A stretch of 8,943 nt of DNA from assembly GCA_019509685.1 (NCBI GenBank), contig JAEKLU010000118.1, positions 1-8,943 on the forward strand. The letters are read 5' to 3'. Within the stretch, counting starts at the first letter, position 1. Each line of letters begins with the position of its first letter. The notes under the pieces were generated by a model. The model was given only the letters and a program-made list of their open reading frames with translations, was not told the origin of the DNA and did no database searches. The position numbers and the translations under genes were made by a program. Below are positions 5,916 through 8,943 of this stretch, in pieces. Origin of the DNA: Mesorhizobium sp. (GTDB lineage Bacteria; Pseudomonadota; Alphaproteobacteria; Rhizobiales; Rhizobiaceae).

Positions 5916-6761
5916 ATGACTCCCATGGAAAAGGCGGGCTGGACGCCGCTGCCGCATTCAGACGAGGATCTGGAGCGGGCAAAAAGCGTGCCCGACACGC
6001 CGCAGACGCGCGCCGACACCTACCGGCTGGCGTGGAACGATCCGGACTTCATGACGCGGCGCGAGCTGCGCCCGGTGCGCCTGCAATTGGAACTGCTCAA
6101 GCCCGAGATGATCCTGGCCGAGCGCGGCATCCAGTCCACGGTCATTCTGTTCGGCGGCGCCAGGCTGCCCGAGCCGGGCGGCGAGGCTTGGGCGGCGAAG
6201 AACGAGACGCAGAAGAAAAACCTCGAGGCCAACAGCAAATATTATGAGGAGGCGCGCAAGTTCGCCCGTCTCTGCTCGCAACAGTCGGCGACCTCCTATT
6301 ATCGGGAGTTCGTCGTCATCACCGGCGGCGGCCCCGGCGTGATGGAAGCGGGCAATCGCGGCGCCGACGACGTCGGTGCGCCGTCGATCGGCTTGAACAT
6401 CGTGCTGCCGCATGAGCAGGCGCCCAACGTCTATGTGACGCCGGAGCTGTGCTTCAACTTTCACTATTTCGCGATCCGCAAGATGCACTTCGTCATGCGC
6501 GCCAAGGCCGTCGCGGTGTTTCCGGGCGGCTTCGGCACCATGGACGAGTTCTTCGAGACGCTGACCTTGATCCAGACCGGCCGCATGGAGCGTGTGCCGG
6601 TGATCCTGTTCGGCAAGGCGTTCTGGCAAAGGGCGATCGATCTCGATTTCCTGGCCGAGCAGGGCACGATTTCGCCCGGCGACCAGGACATCATCGACTT
6701 CGTCGACACGGCCGACGAAGCCTGGGACATCATCCGCCGCTTCTACAAATTAGGGGAATAG
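5916..6761 (+). CDS. LOG-family (TIGR00730-like) Rossmann-fold protein
   Basis: This 281-residue cytoplasmic protein carries the two LOG/'lysine decarboxylase' family motifs: GGGPGVMEAGNRGA (residues 137-150) and PGGFGTMDEFFETL (203-216). The basic pair RK in FAIRKMHF (186-193) is also typical. LOG proteins hydrolyse cytokinin ribotides or other nucleoside monophosphates to the base and ribose 5-phosphate. This longer form has an extra N-terminal region (about 1-70), and its substrate is not established here. Some databases label such proteins 'cytochrome d ubiquinol oxidase subunit II' in error; this one has no membrane helices. ATG at 5916 is used because a GGACGGGTGG purine-rich stretch lies a few bases upstream; an in-frame ATG at 5925 is an alternative. 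It diverges from dapD. Its last codons are overlapped on the opposite strand by the extended tail of the HAD gene. Confidence 0.85.
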   Translation: MTPMEKAGWTPLPHSDEDLERAKSVPDTPQTRADTYRLAWNDPDFMTRRELRPVRLQLELLKPEMILAERGIQSTVILFGGARLPEPGGEAWAAKNETQKKNLEANSKYYEEARKFARLCSQQSATSYYREFVVITGGGPGVMEAGNRGADDVGAPSIGLNIVLPHEQAPNVYVTPELCFNFHYFAIRKMHFVMRAKAVAVFPGGFGTMDEFFETLTLIQTGRMERVPVILFGKAFWQRAIDLDFLAEQGTISPGDQDIIDFVDTADEAWDIIRRFYKLGE

Positions 6762-7563
6762 AGCTAGGAACTGGAGAACTGAGGAACTGAGGAACTGAGG
6801 AACTGAGGAACTGAGGAACTGAGGAACTGAGGAACTGAGGAACTGAGGAACTGAGGAACTGAGGAACTGAGGAACTGAGGAACTGAGGAACTGAGGAATC
6901 GTCGGTAACGAAATCGACGTCGTCTTCATTCGTCGGGTCGCGCTCCCAGATCTCGGAGAAGGTCGGTTCGAAATTGCGCGGCACCACCAGCACCGTCGTC
7001 ATGCCGAGCGATTTCGGCACCGAAAGATTGCGCGCCAGATCCTCGAACATCACCGCGTTGTGGCCGGTGACCGAGTGCAGCGCGGCGAACCGTTCATAAG
7101 TCTGGCGCGCCGGCTTGGGGTTGAGCCCCGCCGCCACGATGTCGAAGATGGCGTCGAAATGCTCGAGTATGCCGAGCTGCCGCGCCGTGCGCTCGGCATG
7201 CCTGCGGTCGCCATTGGTGAAGATGAACTTGCGGCCGGGAAGCTGGCGGATGGCGGCGCCGAGCAGCGGATCGGGCACCAGCCATGAATAATCGATGTCG
7301 TGCACCTTCTCGAGAAAATCGTCGGGATCGATGCCGTGCCGCGTCATCAACCCGTTCAGCGTCGTGCCGTATTCCAGGTAGAGTTCCTTCTGCAGCTTGC
7401 GCGCATCCTCGCGCGACAAAGTCAGCAGCTCGCCGACATAAGCGGTCATCTTCACGTCGATCTGCGCGAACAGATTCGAATGATGCGGGTAGAGCGTGTT
7501 GTCGAGATCGAAGACCCAGTCCGTGACATGGGCGAAGCGGGCGGGATCGGGTGTCGTTGTCAT
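6730..7563 (-). CDS. HAD-family pyrimidine 5'-nucleotidase-like hydrolase with a repeat-encoded C-terminal tail
   Basis: All four HAD motifs are present. Motif I is FDLDNTL (residues 18-24) with nucleophile D19 and acid D21; motif II is FTNGD (115-119); motif III lysine is K150 (GLNPKPARQ); motif IV is MFEDLARN (172-179) with E174 and D175. Together with YPHHSNLF after motif I, this resembles the pyrimidine 5'-nucleotidase (SDT1-like) group, which dephosphorylates UMP or CMP; the substrate is inferred. ATG at 7561-7563 is used; an upstream TTG at 7600-7602 would add 13 poor residues. The catalytic domain is complete by about residue 222 (DDVDFVTDD). From there the frame enters the 8-bp tandem repeat, adding PQFLSSSV octapeptides, then 16 unrelated residues, and stops inside the LOG gene on the other strand (32-bp overlap). 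The natural end was probably a few residues after 222. The enzyme should still fold, but the roughly 55-residue tail is abnormal. Confidence 0.78.
   Translation of the reverse strand: MTTTPDPARFAHVTDWVFDLDNTLYPHHSNLFAQIDVKMTAYVGELLTLSREDARKLQKELYLEYGTTLNGLMTRHGIDPDDFLEKVHDIDYSWLVPDPLLGAAIRQLPGRKFIFTNGDRRHAERTARQLGILEHFDAIFDIVAAGLNPKPARQTYERFAALHSVTGHNAVMFEDLARNLSVPKSLGMTTVLVVPRNFEPTFSEIWERDPTNEDDVDFVTDDSSVPQFLSSSVPQFLSSSVPQFLSSSVPQFLSSSVPQFLSSPVPSSIPLICRSGG
6777..6896. repeat. Tandem repeat, 15 perfect copies of the 8-mer AACTGAGG
   Basis: Fifteen identical copies fill 120 bases, preceded by one degenerate copy (AACTGGAG, 6769-6776). There are no spacers. Because 8 is not a multiple of 3, all three plus-strand frames contain TGA, while all three minus-strand frames are open and give the same octapeptide, PQFLSSSV. 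It lies between the convergent LOG and HAD genes and forms the HAD tail. Perfect short tandem copies are prone to slipped-strand copy-number change. Confidence 0.97.
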
Positions 7564-7592
7564 GATTTTCTTATGGCATGCCGACAACGAGT

Positions 7593-7601
7593 TTATCCAC
7601 A
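7593..7601 (+). promoter_or_regulatory. Perfect DnaA-box sequence
   Basis: TTATCCACA matches the strongest DnaA-box consensus exactly. It lies 30 bases upstream of the HAD gene start, in the region it shares with the divergent GGDEF gene. No second box, AT-rich unwinding element or origin-associated gene is seen, so it is not an origin; it may be a DnaA-controlled promoter site or chance. Confidence 0.35.
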
Positions 7602-7713
7602 ACTTCTGCGGGTCACGAAGTGTGAAAATGGCGTCTCAGATCAAATTTTAGACGTCTCGGAAAGGTCGCCTTTAGCGCTTGCTGGCACAGAAGCAGTCCG
7701 TTGGGAGCAAGCG

Positions 7714-8475
7714 ATGAGTGGCATAATTTTGAAGTCCGCGGCCGTGGCGTTTGCTTCGGTCGCCGTCTCGCTTTTATTGACGCTCATTGTGATTCCGGCA
7801 ATGGGCTTTCCCATCAGCCGCATCGTCTGGCTGACATCGACCCTTTGCCCGCTGATGCTTGCCTGGGTCGCCAGCGCCGGCACTTTCTGGCAAAGCGACC
7901 GGCTGAAGAATGCGCATCGCGATCTTGCCCGCGCTCACGCCCAGCTTGCCGCCGCCCACAGGCGTCTGTCCGAGAAGGCGAGCCGCGACGACATGACGGG
8001 CATGCTCAACCGCGAGACCTTCTTCGCCTCGCTTGACGGCTCGCGCCGAAAGGCCGACCGCGGCGCGCTGCTCATCATCGACGCCGACCACTTCAAGACG
8101 GTCAACGACAATTTCGGCCACCTGACCGGCGACGACGCCTTGCTCTTGATCGCGCGCGCCATCGAGCGCGGCGTGCGCGCTGGCGACGTGCTCGGCCGCA
8201 TCGGCGGCGAGGAGTTCGCGGCCTTCCTGATCGGCGCCACCGAGCCGGAAGCGAGACGTGTCGCCGAGCGCATCCGCCGCGAAGTCGAGCTGATCCGGTT
8301 CCGTCCGGTCGATGAGCGCCTGGTGCCGCTCACCGTTTCGATCGGCGGCATCACCTGTGGCGAGAGCGCCACCGTGTCGGAGCTGATGCGCGCGGCCGAC
8401 CGCAGGCTCTACGAAGCCAAGCATCGCGGCCGCAACCTCTCGATCCTCGATCGCGATATCTCGGAAGCAGCCTGA
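7714..8475 (+). CDS. Membrane-anchored GGDEF diguanylate cyclase
   Basis: This 253-residue protein should make cyclic di-GMP from two GTP at the inner membrane. Two helices (about residues 8-28 and 36-56) are joined by a short periplasmic loop, too small for a sensor domain. A helical, probably coiled-coil linker (62-88) leads to a complete GGDEF domain (about 89-245). The active-site loop is GGEEF (164-168). The metal-binding aspartate region is DADHFKTVND (123-132). A product-inhibition I-site, R155xxD158, lies five residues before the loop. ATG at 7714 is chosen because GGGAG lies 6 bases upstream and the first helix begins at once; the frame is open further upstream, but only across the antisense strand of the HAD gene. 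It diverges from the HAD gene. Cyclase activity is expected because all key residues are kept; the input signal is unknown. Confidence 0.92.
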   Translation: MSGIILKSAAVAFASVAVSLLLTLIVIPAMGFPISRIVWLTSTLCPLMLAWVASAGTFWQSDRLKNAHRDLARAHAQLAAAHRRLSEKASRDDMTGMLNRETFFASLDGSRRKADRGALLIIDADHFKTVNDNFGHLTGDDALLLIARAIERGVRAGDVLGRIGGEEFAAFLIGATEPEARRVAERIRREVELIRFRPVDERLVPLTVSIGGITCGESATVSELMRAADRRLYEAKHRGRNLSILDRDISEAA

Positions 8476-8531
8476 CCAAGGCAACATATCGCCATGGCCC
8501 GCGCGTTAGCAAAGTCCTAACCATGTCCATA

Positions 8532-8560
8532 TTCAACCGGGCTAAACTTACCCGTGTAAT
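8532..8560 (+). promoter_or_regulatory. Possible promoter for the Tat protein/GMC oxidoreductase pair
   Basis: TTCAAC (8532-8537) and TGTAAT (8555-8560) are separated by 17 bases; the -10 matches 5 of 6, the -35 only 3 of 6. The 187 bases between the GGDEF stop and the next chosen start (8476-8662) hold no other gene that I can support. A sigma-54-like motif at 8579-8593 competes with this call. Confidence 0.28.
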
Positions 8561-8662
8561 GGGGTTTTCATCTAGGTTTGGCATGGAATTGGCCTGCCCG
8601 GCGGTGCGTGTGCCGTTCAGGGAATCGCATGCGTGGATCGAAGCCCCATCGAAAGACGTGTC

Positions 8663-8821
8663 ATGAGCCATATCATAAAGAAAATGTCGCGCCGCGCGCT
8701 CGTGCAGGCGCTTATCGCACTGCCGATGCTGTCGCTCTTCCGCAGCCAGCCGGCCGCTGCCGACCCCAATGAGATCATCGAGGTCAATGGCTGGATACTG
8801 AGGCGGAGTGACCTTGCATGA
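8663..8821 (+). CDS. Very small Tat-signal protein preceding a GMC oxidoreductase
   Basis: From ATG at 8663 the product is 52 residues. It has a basic start with a twin arginine (KKMSRRALVQ, residues 6-15), a hydrophobic core (ALIALPMLSLF, about 16-26) and a likely cleavage site after QPAAA (30-34), followed by only 18 mature residues ending in NGWILRRSDLA. The start is uncertain: GTG at 8633 (with AGGGAA upstream) would add 10 residues, and ATG at 8684 would begin directly at the twin arginine. Its stop overlaps the start of the GMC enzyme by ATGA, so the two are probably translated together. In the related gluconate and sugar dehydrogenases a Tat-signal small subunit carries a signal-less FAD subunit across the membrane; this may be a reduced version of that partner, by inference. 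I do not recognise a named family. Confidence 0.65.
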   Translation: MSHIIKKMSRRALVQALIALPMLSLFRSQPAAADPNEIIEVNGWILRRSDLA

Positions 8822-8943
8822 TCTTCGATAGTTACCAAGCCTATAAGCAGGCCGGCTTCAAGCCGAAGGCCTGCATTCTCGGTTCCGGCCCGGCCGGCAC
8901 CACGATCGCCAGAAAGCTCGGCGCCGCCGGCATTCCGGTGGTC
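8818..8943 (+). CDS. N-terminus of a GMC-type FAD-dependent oxidoreductase (partial)
   Basis: The 42 codons visible before the window ends encode a short lead followed by CILGSGPAGTTIARKLGAAG (residues 19-38), a beta-alpha-beta FAD-binding motif with GxGxxG. This is the usual opening of glucose-methanol-choline oxidoreductases and related sugar dehydrogenase large subunits. It has no signal peptide of its own. It begins with ATG at 8818, overlapping the stop of the small Tat protein, which suggests export or membrane attachment together with that partner. The substrate cannot be told, and other FAD-dependent oxidoreductases share this fold. It is truncated by the window edge, not by mutation. 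Confidence 0.75.
   Translation, partial: MIFDSYQAYKQAGFKPKACILGSGPAGTTIARKLGAAGIPVV

Noticed and set aside
6777..6896. CRISPR array
   Set aside because: The units are 8 bp, strictly tandem and without spacers, and there are no cas genes.
7564..7713. Chromosome origin around the DnaA box
   Set aside because: There is only one box, no AT-rich unwinding region and no neighbouring replication or partition gene.
7300..7713. N-terminal extension of the GGDEF protein
   Set aside because: The frame stays open only because it runs antisense to the HAD gene. The ribosome site and first membrane helix place the start at 7714.
8578..8772. A 64-codon plus-strand frame beside the Tat protein
   Set aside because: It overlaps the Tat-signal gene in another frame. 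The product has no motif, and the Tat frame is supported by its twin-arginine signal and ATGA coupling.

Overview
This is GC-rich chromosomal DNA from an alphaproteobacterium, most likely a Rhizobiales member close to Mesorhizobium. The evidence is the codon use, the protein sequences, the arrangement of truA, dapE and dapD, and a dispersed intergenic repeat of a kind I recall from rhizobia. Most of the window is ordinary core metabolism with small accessory elements set between the genes. I see no RNA gene, CRISPR array, transposase or integrase, and no gene-free stretch longer than about 190 bases.

Layout. The first 53 bases hold the last 16 codons of truA (+). Seven bases later, on the minus strand, lies a parDE-type toxin-antitoxin pair (61-656) with a GTGA overlap, a strong antitoxin Shine-Dalgarno and a perfect dyad over its putative -10. 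Next on the minus strand is dapE (lysine and meso-diaminopimelate synthesis), followed almost without a gap by an unassigned five-helix membrane protein. A panE/apbA-type ketopantoate reductase diverges from dapE. Its stop codon lies inside an intergenic repeat that carries an extra 23-base hairpin. Facing it is a minus-strand operon of dapD, a DUF805 protein and a two-helix membrane protein.

A LOG-family nucleotide-binding protein diverges from dapD. The dapD promoter region holds two inverted repeats. Convergent with LOG is a HAD-type pyrimidine 5'-nucleotidase whose C-terminus is replaced by 15 perfect copies of an 8-bp tandem repeat. Divergent from that gene is a two-helix membrane GGDEF diguanylate cyclase. 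The window ends with a tiny Tat-signal protein overlapping (ATGA) the start of a GMC-type FAD oxidoreductase that runs off the edge.

How the genes relate. DapD and DapE are the succinylation and desuccinylation steps of the same DAP pathway, although they sit in separate transcription units. Each is followed by small membrane proteins of unknown role. The most unusual item is the 8-bp repeat: it is open in all three frames on the coding strand, is closed in all three on the other strand, and is expected to change the HAD protein's tail when copy number changes. No clearly new multi-gene system is visible. The best candidates for something undescribed are the phase-variable tail, the mini Tat protein paired with the GMC enzyme, and the dap-linked membrane proteins.
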